Below, in pieces: positions 38,440 through 49,960 of a DNA stretch of 64,000 nucleotides. The stretch is taken from contig JAJEKV010000028.1 of assembly GCA_021234155.1 (NCBI GenBank), positions 7,411,268 through 7,475,267 of the forward strand, read 5' to 3'. Position 1 is the first letter of the stretch. The number at the start of each line of letters is the position of its first letter. The stretch comes from Isoetes taiwanensis. Taxonomy: Eukaryota; Streptophyta; Lycopodiopsida; Isoetales; Isoetaceae. The notes beneath the pieces were generated by a model. That model made no database searches, was not told the DNA's origin, and saw only the letters and a program-made list of their open reading frames with translations. Position numbers and translations under genes: made by a program.

Positions 38440-40400
38440 ATGACATAGGCAATAAAGTATTATTTGAGAGCGATGATGCCATCTTTAACAAGCAGACCAA
38501 TGAAGTAATATTGGATGTAAATATGCTTCATTCTTTTATGAGGGACAGGATTTTTAACTACAACCAAAGCACCTTGATTGTCAGTGTGTAGCAGAAGACC
38601 ATTGGAAGATGTGAGACCAAGATCCACGCTAAGACGTAATCCATATGGCCTCTTTGCTAGCATGAGATAGAGCAACGTATTCAGCTTTTGTAGTGGAGAG
38701 AGCAACACATTTCTGTTTGTTGCTGCTCCAACAGATGGCTGCCCCTGCAAGAGTGAAAACAAAACTAAAAATGGATCTTCGGTCATGATGATCGCCAGCC
38801 AGTCCGCATCACTCTAACCAAGAATTGTGGGAGAATTAATTGCTCTGTAGAGAAGGCCATAGATGCAGGTACCAGCAAGGTAACGAAGAACGCATTTGAT
38901 GGAAATGCAATGAGTTTGTCTGGGATCAAGGGCAAACTAGTTGAGTTTACATGGGGGTAGGGAAAGCTCGGGACATGTGCAGATAGCAGCAAAGTTTAAG
39001 AGACCAAGGATGGTGCGATAATTGTCACGGATGGGAAGAAGATCAGAAGAACATGGAGGATCTGTGGGGAGAAAGAAGATGTTGGGCTCGAGTGGAGTGG
39101 AAACAAAACGGGCCAGAATATCTTGGAGGTATTTATGCTGGTCACGATGGAGAAGACCATTGGGGCGATCATATTGAATGGTCATGCCAAGGAAGTAAGA
39201 AACAGGGCCAAGGTCCTTAATTCAAAAATCTGTTTGAAACTGAAGCTTAATTTGAGCAAGAAGGTGATCATCTGCAGTTATGATTAGTAGATCATCAACA
39301 TAGACGAGGATTATGACAAGAGAAGGATCCAAGATGAAATAAACACTAGGATCAGATTGGCATCGAAAAAACTTGAGCTGGATTAAGGTCTAATCAAGCT
39401 TAGCATATCAAGATCGAGAAGCGTGTTTGAGTCCATATAAGGCTTTATGCAAGAGGCAAACCAAGTCAGCACCAGTGGGATTGATGTGGGATTGATGAAA
39501 CCTTCAGGCTGCTCAATATAGACCTTAAGATCACCATAAAAAAATGCATTATTGATTGAAGACATCTTGGATGTGCAGGTTCTTAAGAGTAGCTAGTGCA
39601 AGAATCACAGGATTTTCAACAAAACAAGGCTCAAATTCATTAAAAGATGCATGACAAGTAATGATCGATCGATGGTAGTCAAGGGCAAACAATCGATAGG
39701 CTTTATGTGTCAAAGAATAGCCAATGAACATGCAAGGAGTGGCTTTGGGTTGCAGTTTGGATCTTTTTCCTTTAGGAATGTGCGCAAAGGCTTTGCATCC
39801 AAAAACCTTGAGGTGATCAAGAGAAACAGAGCTGCCATTTTGGATTTCTGTTAGGATCTTATGGCTAAGGCTTGAGTGAGGCATGCGATTGAGCAAATAT
39901 GCTACAGTACAAATGGCTTCTCTCCAAAATATATCTGGAACATGCATAGCTAGCAGAAGACTTCGTGCCATTCCCATCAAGGTGTGATTTGCCAACTCTC
40001 CCATTTCGTTTCAAAGAGTAGGGAGCTGAAACTTCATGACGAATACCATGACTGGAGAAGAAATGTTGGAATCTATGGAAATTGAACTTGCCACCTCCAT
40101 CGCTTCTGAAGGTTATCTGCTTGCCTGTGTAACATTCTTCCTGAGTAATGAACTAAACAACATAATCAAAAGTTTGAGTTTTAGTAGTGAGGAGAAAAGC
40201 AAAAAGATATATGCTGTAATCATCCAAAAGCACCAAAATATATTTGAAACTATTGAAGGAAGAAGGCTTTATGGGGCCAAATAAATATACATGCACAAGT
40301 TGGAGCAAATCAGTGGCCTGACTGGTACCAATGAGCTCAACATTTCAAGGCTTTATCCCATAACCCATATACCGTATCACTTTCCAATTCCTTTCATTAC
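38440..40400 (-). pseudogene. Ty1/copia pol fragment with internal deletion
   Basis: On the minus strand the order is integrase core (about 40340-40040: VLLDDYS, then FRSDGGGKF, then HEVSAPYS), integrase C-terminal part (40004-39549: FWREAICTVAYLLNRMP, then LKVFGCKAFAHIPK, then CMFIGYS), RT palm (39565-39240: NNAFFYGDLKVYIEQPEGF; YVDD at 39291-39302), and RNase H (38800-38460: LLLHTDNQGALVVVKNPVPH, then KHIYIQYYFI). Integrase before RT identifies copia. The segment between the integrase end and the NNAF motif, usually a few hundred codons, is missing. Several stops and shifts are present. No LTRs were recognised. Confidence 0.85.
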
Positions 40401-40830
40401 ATGAGCTTCAAGTTCTATTTTTTTTAGTAAACAAAACAAGTTAACCTCTATAAAGCTCAGGGATTTATCCGTAAGTTAGAATAAGTTAAAATAATACAAA
40501 AAAATTCTTAACCCAACTACAAGACCACTCTAAAATTAGTAATACATGTATGAGTGTAGGCTTTCAGACAATATGCACTTGAACGTAAGAATGTAAAATT
40601 GGTCTCCAATCCCCCAAATTAGCACATAAATTTTTTTTTTTTTTTTATCATCAAATCTATTGCAATCAGCATATATCAATCAACACGTGTTTAAAATACT
40701 CTTCGAAATTTCTGTAAACGTCAAATTGCACCCCTCTATTATTTTAAACAACTCGGACGTAAATTCTTTCACTAGAATTACTAGCTATACATGTTTTCTT
40801 TGGTTTTTTCTTTACTGTGCCTCCGTTTTA
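40401..40830. other. Intergenic, AT-rich
   Basis: A 17-base T-run at 40631-40647; otherwise nothing recognised. Confidence 0.4.
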
Positions 40831-40835
40831 GATCT

Positions 40836-41604
40836 TGATATGGAGCAAGCACGGGGGAGTGGTCCATGGCGAATGGGTTATTGGAATTATGGCAAATACT
40901 ATGTAAATGTTATTCCTAAGATCACCTAATAATATAAAGGGGCATAGGATAACATAGCATTTGGGTGTGAAGAACATTGATATTGATGGAAGGGGTCGAG
41001 GCACTATCATTGGGATGATTATTGGTTGAGAAAAAGATCATAGATAATGTCCCATATGATAAGTCATATAATCTAATTAAAGGCAAGGAGATATTTTGAG
41101 AAAAAAAGGCAACTGCCTGCTAAAAAAGGCTAAAGTCGCAGAGAGATCTATAAATAGAATCTAAACTTCAGTTGGACATATCTCGGCAACCAAAGGTCCG
41201 ATTGAAGCGACCTTTACCTCTTGGAACCGACTCGGAGTCTAGTTTCCGAATTGGGGTGGCACATTCCGTAATTCATCCGGAGGAGAGAGTAATGGCCGAA
41301 AACGTGACAAGGGGTCACAGATCACTGCCATAGCGACATCACAGATCTGCAATTGTTTCTATGATGTGTGGCTACTTGGAGTAGCTAGACTAGTCTGGAA
41401 GGCCAATAAGCAAGATGCTAGAACTTTGTATTTGCCATAGCACTTGTGTTTTGCCGTAACCCAGTGGATCCGGTTGGGTGGTTAATGGTGCTGCCATATC
41501 ATTTGTGCATGAATAAAGTTTCTTTAGTCTAGTGTTCTACTATTTCATTACGGTTCTATGATTCTGTGCTGCTACAACTTCCCAAATATACATGAATTGT
41601 ATCA
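40836..41604 (+). repeat. 5' LTR of the non-coding element
   Basis: Begins TGATATGG and ends GTATCA. It contains a TATA box (TATAAATAG near 41149-41157) and an AATAAA signal at 41512-41517, so U3, R and U5 can be placed. Confidence 0.93.
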
Positions 41605-42124
41605 AGTGATATCAGAGTAGAGGTTTGCGATTCTTTTGGGAACCATGGGCAATGGGATCACCAGTGGAATTTGGACTCACTAATCTGTGAGAGGAATTAA
41701 AGAGATCAGAAACGATGGAGCTAGGAATTTTCCAGAGGGTCGTAAAGATTATTGTTCTTCTATGTGCTGCAAGAACTACTATTAGTTCTTATTTTTGCTG
41801 GAGCATGGCAACGGAAGGAAGAGGAGATTATCATTTTGGGGATCACAAGAAGATATTTGGATTATCCTAATGGAGTAAAAGCCCTTATGCATGAAGAGAA
41901 ATCATATGGTTTCAATATTAGAGCCAAGTAGTGGGCGAGGTGGATTTGGCGACTATTGTTTGCAAGAGAAGCCGAGAGCACCCGATGCGCAGAGAAAACT
42001 TCGGTGTTTTCCGAGAATGCTTTCGAAGTATATGGACCGGAACTTGTTGTGAACGAATTCGGATTATTGGGGAAACTTCTATGATTCTTTGGGGATTATG
42101 GAATAATAAGACAACTGCTGGGTT

Positions 42125-42253
42125 GTCATGGAGACAAGTAGTTTATCGTGGAGACGAGTTGTCATGGAGACAAATAGCTTGTCATGGAGACAAGTAGTTT
42201 ATCGTGGAGACGAGTTGTCATGGAGACAAATAGCTTGTCATGGAGACAAGTAA
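42125..42253. repeat. 56-bp tandem repeat inside the LTR element
   Basis: Two full units and a partial third, each starting GTCATGGAGACAAGTA (42125, 42181, 42237). Confidence 0.9.
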
Positions 42254-43081
42254 ACCATCACGCAAAAAACATTGACCTCCTTTTGTCATAATAGCCAAAC
42301 TACCCGCCATAACCTCTTGCCATCTCTAGAAGTTCATCTTGGTCATTTAAGCCTGTGTAAATTCCAACATTTAAGCCTGAGTATGGAAAATCGTAAAAGC
42401 ATCCTGCTTGGGATTGTGGAGTCAGATCGTGGTGATATGAGAGACTGATTGGCCGTGGGGGTCATCTATATAAATATTTGACTTGGGGTTTCATCTATAT
42501 TAACACTTGACCTTATTTGCAGGTTTGCTTAGTGTTAAGCATTGGGGAGGACACTTTACGTAGAAGCTGTTAAGGATATGGACGCAAAATTTGGATGCGG
42601 AATCTCAAATTGTTTTTTATGGGACAGGCTTATGGGTAAAGTTCCTAAGTTGAATTTCTTTATTTGGAATAAAGAATAAATACTTTTGTTGTGTATACCC
42701 ATGGTAGACTAGCACTATGATTGCAACATAGTAGGTTTGAACATGGTATACTAGATAGGAAATGCTTCTTGGTAGACTAGTAATTGTGTCTGCAGCACAA
42801 TTGGCTTGAACAAGAGTGCATAAGATGTATACTTTTGAAGACTAGTAATTGTGATTGCAACACAATTGACTTGATAAAAGTTGCATCTGTATCTTGGAAA
42901 TATACTGTATCGTGGTGGCGATACAATCAAGTAGTACCGCGGAGGTACGAAAGATAATAACGTACCACGGAGGTACAAGGGATATATCGTACTGTGGAAG
43001 TACGCGGATATCCATAACTACTTCTGGAGTTTTGTAGGGATTATAAAACTTTCAGACTGGTGATGACCATGGAAGATCCTT

Positions 43082-43211
43082 CTTGAGAAGGGATGGACTG
43101 AAATTGAGCGTATCTTGGATGATCGCGGGATGATCCTTCTTGAGAAGGGATGGACTGAAATTGAGCGTATCTTGGACGATCGCGGACGATCTATCTTGAG
43201 AAGGGATGGAT
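43082..43211 (+). repeat. Tandem copies of the polypurine-tract segment
   Basis: CTTGAGAAGGGATGGA recurs at 43082, 43139 and 43195 with a 56-57 bp period. The last copy directly precedes the 3' LTR and serves as the polypurine tract. Confidence 0.85.
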
Positions 43212-43980
43212 TGATACGAAGCAAGCACGGGGGAGTGGTCCATGGCGAATGGGTTATTGGAATTATGGCAAATACTATGTAAATGTTATTCCTAAGGTCA
43301 CTTAATAATATAAAGAGGCATAGGATAACATAGCATTTGGGTGTGAAGAACATTGATATTTATGGAAGGGGTCGAGGCACTATCATTGGGATGATTATTG
43401 GTTGAGAAAAAGATCATAGATAATGTCCCATATGATAAGTCATATAATCTAATTAAAGGCAAGGAGATATTTTGAGAAAAAAAGGCAACTGCCTGCTAAA
43501 AAAGGCTAAAGTCGCAGAGAGATCTATAAATAGAATCTAAACTTCAGTTGGACATATCTTGGCAACCAAAGGTCCGATTGAAGCGACCTTTACCTTGTTG
43601 GAACCGACGCGGAGTCTAGTTTCCGAATTGGGTGGCACATTCTGTAGTTCATCCGGAGAAGAGAGTAATGGCCGAAAACGTGATAAGGGGTCACAGATCA
43701 CTGCCATAGCGACATCACAGATCTTCAATTGTTTCTATGATGTGTGGCTACTTGGAGTAGCTAGACTAGTCTGGAAGGCCAATAAGTGAGATGCTAGAAC
43801 TTTGTATTTGCCATAGCACTTGTGTTTTGCCGTAACCCAGTGGATCTGGTTGGGTGGTTAATGGTGCTGCCATATCATTTGTGCACGAATAAAGTTTCTT
43901 TAGTCCGGTGTTCTATTATTTCATTACGGTTCTATGATTCTGTGTTGCTATAACTTCCTAAATATACATGAATTGTATCA
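43212..43980 (+). repeat. 3' LTR of the non-coding element
   Basis: Begins TGATACGA and ends GTATCA. TATA box near 43523-43531 and AATAAA at 43888-43893. Same length as the 5' LTR. Confidence 0.93.
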
Positions 43981-43985
43981 GATCT

Positions 43986-44040
43986 CATTGGTCGATTGGT
44001 CTCCATGGACGATAAAATCTCTATTCTATTCTATTCTTTC
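43986..44040. repeat. Dispersed repeat core with (TTCTA)n
   Basis: GATTGGTCTCCATGGACGAT followed by AAAA and a TTCTA microsatellite. The core is repeated inverted at 26918-26952. The LTR element inserted into this unit. Confidence 0.55.
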
Positions 44041-44209
44041 TCAAGATTCATGTTGATCCAAAACTATTCTATTATCATGTAACTGATTGTTGAGAAACTG
44101 GCTCTTATAAGCTTCTCCAGAATCTGAATAACTATGACATAATTTGTAACTTTGTAGTTCTTTATTATACCATATGCTTTTTATGCATCTATAAATAGTG
44201 GGAGCCCCC

Positions 44210-44800
44210 TTTTTTTTTGGAAATATGTCAAACTTTATTCGATATCCCAAGAAAGTACATGTATAATTGCAAAGGCAGGAATAAAATCTCAGCAGACAAA
44301 GATAATTTACTGAGTGCAGCAACATACCAATGCAAGAGATGATATACCCACAAAAATCAAGTGTTTCTTCTCAGGAGCAAGATGCGAACATAGATATGCT
44401 GTCACCAATCTATCTTGTGCCTCATAAAGAACTTGGTCAGCAGTAATTGTTAAGCCCTTGAAGATACACCGCCGCCGCCTTTTCCAGATAGGCCACACCA
44501 ACCAACCTGACGTTAAATGAAAAGCCTACTGCTGCAACCTGTTCCAAATGGAGGGATAGATAGCAAGAAGCACCCGTTGGCTAGTCAAGGCCACATGAAA
44601 GAGAGATAGCACCCACGACCAAACTGGCCGGATTTTGTCACATAAGAAGCAATGCTCAAGAGTCTTAAGTTGCCGAATGGGCAAAGTTCTGAAATATGGG
44701 GAGCAAACTTATGGACCAACACATTAACCCGTAGACATCTATGAAGGATTGGCCACCACAAGGCGGAAAATTTATCTAAAATAACTTATTATCATATAGA
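44210..44800 (-). mobile_element. LINE 3' fragment
   Basis: A T-run at 44210-44218 marks the poly(A) end on the minus strand. Reading back, the tail encodes WPIWKRRRRCIFKGL, then VLYEAQDRLVTAYLCSHLAP. This matches the tail of the LINE at 19.3-19.9 kb (KRRRLVIFKGL, then EAQGYIVKSYHCSSLAP). Upstream, 44510-44760 resembles the zinc-binding region in broken frames. It is 5'-truncated. Confidence 0.72.
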
Positions 44801-45985
44801 TTATTCTTTCTCTGAAAAAATATTGTGCATTGGTAAAGAATTTTTCTATGCAATCTAGTGATTATAGAATTGCTTTTTTCCCTAAGTATTCATGTATCCA
44901 TTTATATTATATTATAATATACTTATATGAGACATGTCAGAAACCTATGGAGGTGAGAGCATGGGAAAGGACCATCAGATACATCATAAGAAATAATGCG
45001 GTGAAAAGTCGAGAGAAGTTAGCAAACATCGCAATCAACGAATCGTCGCATCGCGCATCACCCACAAGCGGTGGATGGTTTAGGGATGTAGCAATATGGA
45101 CCGAGAGAAATGGGGCTAAATTTGAAATTAACCGATCGATGAAGGCCAATGGAATGAGGAGTGGGCAAGTAAAAGCTACGCGGGCATGGTACAAAAACAC
45201 CTGTGGACCCAAAACAATGCGGCTTGTATCAATATTTAATCCGAAGCGGATGATGATAGGACAACAAATGTACCAAGATAACATGCTTGGAAAACGAGGA
45301 GGCGAGATATTTTAGCAAAGTTCGGGATGGGATGTCATGATCGAGAATTGAAAAGGGCAGTGGAGAAAAAATATGACGAGCAAACGGGCTATCACGAGAA
45401 TCAGGAGTGAGTGGAAATAGAGGGGATCGAAAACCACATGCTTAACAGAATGTCCAACTTACACGCACATCGAGGGAAAAGTACATGAGAGTAAGGTGGG
45501 GACAATCGGTACATACCATAATGGCAAGGGCGAAACAATGGGAGACTGGCGGATGCAATACCGGGATGATCTTTGAGCGGACAGGAAGCACATGAACAAA
45601 AAGGCTTACGATATGATTTGCTAAAGAGGCAAATCATAGGCATACTAAATGTCTGACTTAAAGGCATTTTGATATAGACGCGACACCGGCATTTAGAAGC
45701 CGAACAAAGTAGGGTGCCGCATTAATAGGAAAAAAGTGAGCCTTGAAAAAGGCTACAACAAAACAGCGTGATGAGCTAGTAGCCCCCACCAGGGAGCTCG
45801 CCCACGCTACACAAGTCCAGAGGCCTCAGGGCACAAGGGACAATAATGTATTCTATTCTATTCTATTCTTATTTACCCCGTTTCGTTTATGACATGCATA
45901 CTTTCATTCTATCAGGTCAGCCACTACCTATTAGAAATGACTAATGTAATAAAAAACGAAAGTAACAAAGAAACGAAGAAAATTT
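44801..45985. other. Intergenic, partly purine-rich
   Basis: A 161-codon plus-strand frame (44830-45315) has no recognisable motif and lies in purine-biased DNA. A TTCTA microsatellite is at 45848-45868. Confidence 0.4.
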
Positions 45986-45989
45986 AAAT

Positions 45990-46370
45990 AGGGGCACTAA
46001 AATACTACACATGTCGAGGTTTGAGTTTTGACAAGAAGCATGTCTAGGTATCTTGAGCAGATTGGATCTTTGATAAATTCGGCACTTTGGGTAGAGTTGA
46101 AAGATGTATAAGTTTTTGCTGATGAGCCATCAGTATTCATCTTAGAATTTCTTCCTCCTGGCGACCAAATTAATTGAATTGACTTAATTGTATGTCCCAG
46201 ACAAGCTCCAATCACTTTCATTATCTCACGCGTCCTAAATCGTAACTGATATATCTGACGCACTCTCGATGCAGTCCTCTTTCCTTCTGCATTGGACATC
46301 CAATTTAAACACAATAGTGTTCTTCCATTAGCGACATCAGCAGCTGTACGCACAAACATATGAATCATCT
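45990..46370 (-). pseudogene. LINE-type RNase H remnant
   Basis: Minus-strand reading gives LIWSPGGRNSKMNTDGSSAK (about 46170-46110). It resembles the start of the RNase H domain appended to plant LINEs (W-x-P, then K-x-N-T-D-G-S). The aspartate of N-T-D-G is present. The upstream part is helical and basic. Only a fragment remains. Confidence 0.45.
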
Positions 46371-46374
46371 AGCA

Positions 46375-47770
46375 TGCAATTGAAGATGTACACTCGCATT
46401 AAGTAATTTAATAAGCAACACTCAGATCATGAACTCGCACTTCTAGACCTGCCTTTCCAAAAAAAGATGTGGATCAGTTTGAATGGGAACCAGACTAAGC
46501 CAGTGTGATCACCGATGTGTTATTTGCTATAAAACTTTCTCAATGGCTTGTAACTCGGAGGTTTCATGATCTACCAAATTTAATATATGAAAAATCAATT
46601 AGAATACCTCTACGATGAGAATCCTCCTAAAAGAGTTTTGCCAAAGCAACATCAATACCAATCATCTCTAAACTCCATGTTATCTTTTGTGATAGAATTC
46701 ATAACCACTCCAAATGCTTGAGTTGGACACTGTTATCTACACCTAAGGTACCGGAATAATGTATAGGTTCTCTGAAGAAATAATGGAAGTCAAGTTTACC
46801 AAGAAGCTTAAAAAGCATGAAATACTAGGAAAATTAGAAGCTTACATATATAGGAGCATCCACAGCACCAACGTTGGAGCTGCAAATGAGGAACTAAGTT
46901 GTTGGACACATCCTCTGTAGCCAAAGCTAGTTTTCCATGGTCGATGGTTTTGGAGCTACAGGCATATTGCAAGTTTAGGCCGGTAACTGGGAATATCCAA
47001 GCGTATACCCGCATATCTGGAAAAGAGGGCTAGGTACAATCCAGCCCTGCCGTCCAGTAATATCGTGACACGTGTCGCTAATACTTTCTCTAAAAACCAT
47101 GTCAAAACTTTACCCGCCATCAGGGCTCGAAAATAGCAATGTGTTTAACCAGTAAAAATGCCGCTAGGTATTTGAGGCTACCGGAAAAAAATTATATATT
47201 AGTGCATTTTCTAGTGTATAATGCCAGAGATTTTTTATTTTTTGGGAAAATTGCCGGAAATTTTTCAAGAGATCGGAATTTAACACAAATGGGCAGATTT
47301 TTAGGGGAGGAACTCCCCAAACATGCCGCCATTCTGCACTTTTTTACCTCGATTGTGTTTTTCTATTTTTATTCTGTTTTTTATCTGCTATTTTGCCTCA
47401 CGTCGCCACGTGGCGGCGCTGCATTGGCCCCAGCCAAATTTTCCGGCAGGGCAATGGCCCCCTGGTCTGTTTTCTGGCCGGTCAAGCTACACTAACGGGA
47501 GCTTTTCTTTCTTAGGCGGTGAAACTTAGGATTGCTAAAATAAAAAAAGAAATACAGGCGGAAAAAAAAAAGACCCAGAAAGCACAGCTCAAAAGGTAAA
47601 GACAGAATCGATTAACAGAAGAAGTTCTGGCTGGAGCACAGATTTGAGTTAATAGCAGGCCGATTCGCACAGGCCGACTGTGTCTGAAAAGGCAACGGTC
47701 GTGTCACGAAGTAAGATAATCCTTTCGGATTTCTTCCGGAAATTGCTGACGTCTGGCCAGGGAGGTTCAT
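46375..47770. other. Intergenic region upstream of dihydroorotase
   Basis: No gene recognised. CAGGGCTCGAAAATAG near 47124 looks like one end of a hAT element, but I found no partner end. The part after about 47400 probably holds the promoter and 5' UTR of dihydroorotase. A splice acceptor-like TTGATTTGCAG ends at about 47780, suggesting a 5' UTR intron. Confidence 0.4.
47405..47416. promoter_or_regulatory. Palindromic G-box
   Basis: CGCCACGTGGCG is a perfect 12-bp palindrome around CACGTG, the plant G-box bound by bZIP and bHLH factors. It lies about 500 bp upstream of the dihydroorotase start. The function is inferred from position only. Confidence 0.35.
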
Positions 47771-47918
47771 TGATTTGCAGGTGTACTCAGAAACTAGTCA
47801 GCATCTGTCTGCTTGTTTGCAAGAGGCAGGCAAGAATATAAGAAATCGAAGACTGGAATATCGGATCAGATACCGTAATGAATATGTTGGTTTAACAGTG
47901 CTTGGGCTATTGGGGTTT

Positions 47919-49960
47919 ATGCTCAAATCTAACAGAGTTAGGTCAAATAGTGCCTTTTATGACACGCATGGCATTGATGGCATGCTTCATGCAAGGCCCA
48001 GTTCCTTACATTGTGAGTGTTTTTCCTTGCTTATTTGAGTAATGACATCACTTTTCAATATATTATCAATGCTGTCGTTCATCATTCTTATGTCTTCGTA
48101 TGTTCAATGGCCATCATTCATTTCTTTTTTCTTTTAAATATATAGAGTGTAGTAAGCGGATTCAGAAGAAGATCATGCAAGTTTTATTCAAGTTGTTGCA
48201 GCATGGAAACGATTACCATAACTCAACCAGATGATTGGCATCTTCATCTTAGGGATGGAGATGGACTTGCCTCTGTCGCAACTCACAGGTAACTCGTCCT
48301 TATTTGACGCTCACTGCAATGATAAGGTGAAATCTGTGTTCAAGCAATAACCAAAAGATTTGTCATTGTGCAGTGCTAAGGTTTTCAAGCGTGCGATCAT
48401 AATGCCGAATCTGAAACCTCCTGTCACTACAGTGGCTGCTGCTTTAGAATATCGAAACAGAATTATGAAAGTTGTTCCTCAGAATTGTGATTTTGCACCA
48501 TTAATGACATTGTACTTGACTGACAACACCAGCAGCTTGGAAGTGGAGGTTGCAAGTACGTTATATGCTATCTTCACATGTGGATTGTTTAATTTGCATC
48601 CTACTTAGCAAATTGGAGTTATTGTCTGTAGAGAGGAGTGGTGTTGCTGCTATTAAATTGTATCCTGCTGGTGCAACAACAAATTCACAACATGGTGTTA
48701 CTGACCTGTTTGGAAAATGTATGGGTGTGCTGGAAGAGATGGCAAAGCACTCAATGCCTTTGTTGGTAGCTGAGACATTAGGACAAAACTATTTAGTTGT
48801 ATTATCTGGGATATGCCAATGCTGAATTTCGCATATTTTTGCAGGTCCATGGAGAGGTTACAGATCCTGAAGTTGATGTTTTTGATCGGGAAAAGGTATT
48901 CATTGATAAAGTGCTCATGCCTCTAGTATCAAAGCTTCCACAATTAAAAATTGTTATGGAGCATATTACCACAAGGGATGCAGTTCAATTTGTAGAGTCA
49001 TCTTCTTCTGGTATACAAGATATGACAACCTTTTAATTCTGCTGTGAAACATTTATGCTTTATAAACTATTTCATATTTTGTTTTGTTTAGATACTGTTG
49101 CTGCTACTATAACACCACAACACTTGCTGTTGAATCGAAACGCTATATTTCAAGGTGGCTTGCAGCCACACAATTATTGTTTGCCTGTTCTAAAGCGAGA
49201 ATCACATCGTAAGTCCTTTAATTATTATGTTATGTTACGCATCATTCATTATTTAAAGCAATCAATGAATTATGTTGTCAGGACAATCTGTGTTAACAGC
49301 AGCAACAAGTGGGAGCAAACAATTTTTTCTTGGTACAGATAGCGCCCCTCATGAAAGGCACACAAAGGAAGCTTCATGTGGATGTGCTGGCATATTCAGT
49401 GCCCCTATTGCCCTATCGCTCTATGCCAGGGCTTTTGAACAGGTTTTGGGTTGCTCTTTTTGTTGTAATATGACATCCATATAGCATAAAAGTGGCATGC
49501 TTTAGACATATTTCATACATTCTAGTGACTGCTAAAAGTGAGTGTTTATTGTCATCATGTCCATGTAAATTCTGATATGTAACACATGAAGTTGGTGCAT
49601 AGAATGTGGCCTTTGATTCCTTATCCATGTATAACCAAAGATGCTACATTTTAAATTCTTTGCAAATTACATAGGTCTGAAATCATATGCAAATATTATT
49701 TGTGAATATTGCCATGCATTAGGATCCAACATGTTTATATGTTTATATATGTGATGAGGTTTCTATTGTAGGTTGGAGCTCTTGATAAGTTGGAAGCATT
49801 TGCAAGTTTCAATGGTCCAGATTTCTATGGCCTACCAAGGAACTCAACCACTATCACATTGACAAGGACGCCATGGCGTGTGCCAGATGAATATAAATTT
49901 GGGCCTGGAACAGTTGTTCCAATGTGTGCAAATGAGATATTAGAATGGACAACATTATGA
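47919..49960 (+). CDS. PYR4: Dihydroorotase (class II), organelle-targeted
   Basis: Catalyses cyclisation of carbamoyl-aspartate to dihydroorotate, step three of pyrimidine synthesis, in plants in an organelle. Eight exons give a continuous frame of 392 residues: 47919-48012, 48153-48288, 48374-48555, 48632-48765, 48845-49010, 49092-49208, 49282-49442 and 49772-49960. All introns are GT-AG. The core starts at [12 protein letters not shown] (ATG 48203). Visible metal and substrate residues are H-L-H-L-R-D-G, the lysine expected to be carboxylated in [10 protein letters not shown], the histidine in [13 protein letters not shown], and the aspartate in GTDSAPHE. The preceding 48 residues are rich in Ser, Arg and Lys and short of acidic residues, so they look like a transit peptide. 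Their exon joins in phase. The gene appears intact. Confidence 0.93.

Larger units (their letters stand above)
40836..43980 (+). mobile_element. Non-coding LTR retrotransposon (LARD/TRIM-like), complete
   Basis: Two LTRs of 769 bp each (40836-41604 and 43212-43980) start TGATA and end GTATCA, and enclose 1,607 bp. The whole is flanked by a perfect target duplication GATCT (40831-40835 and 43981-43985). A primer-binding-like TGATATCAGAGTA is at 41607-41619 and a polypurine tract at 43198-43210. The interior has no gag or pol, so the element needs another element's proteins. By eye the LTRs differ at about 25-30 positions (around 96% identity), which implies an old but recognisable insertion. 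Confidence 0.93.

Noticed and set aside
44830-45315. 161-codon plus-strand frame
   Set aside because: No domain recognised, biased composition and repeat-rich surroundings.
47124-47145. CAGGGCTCGAAAATAG as a hAT end
   Set aside because: No inverted partner or target duplication found within the window.
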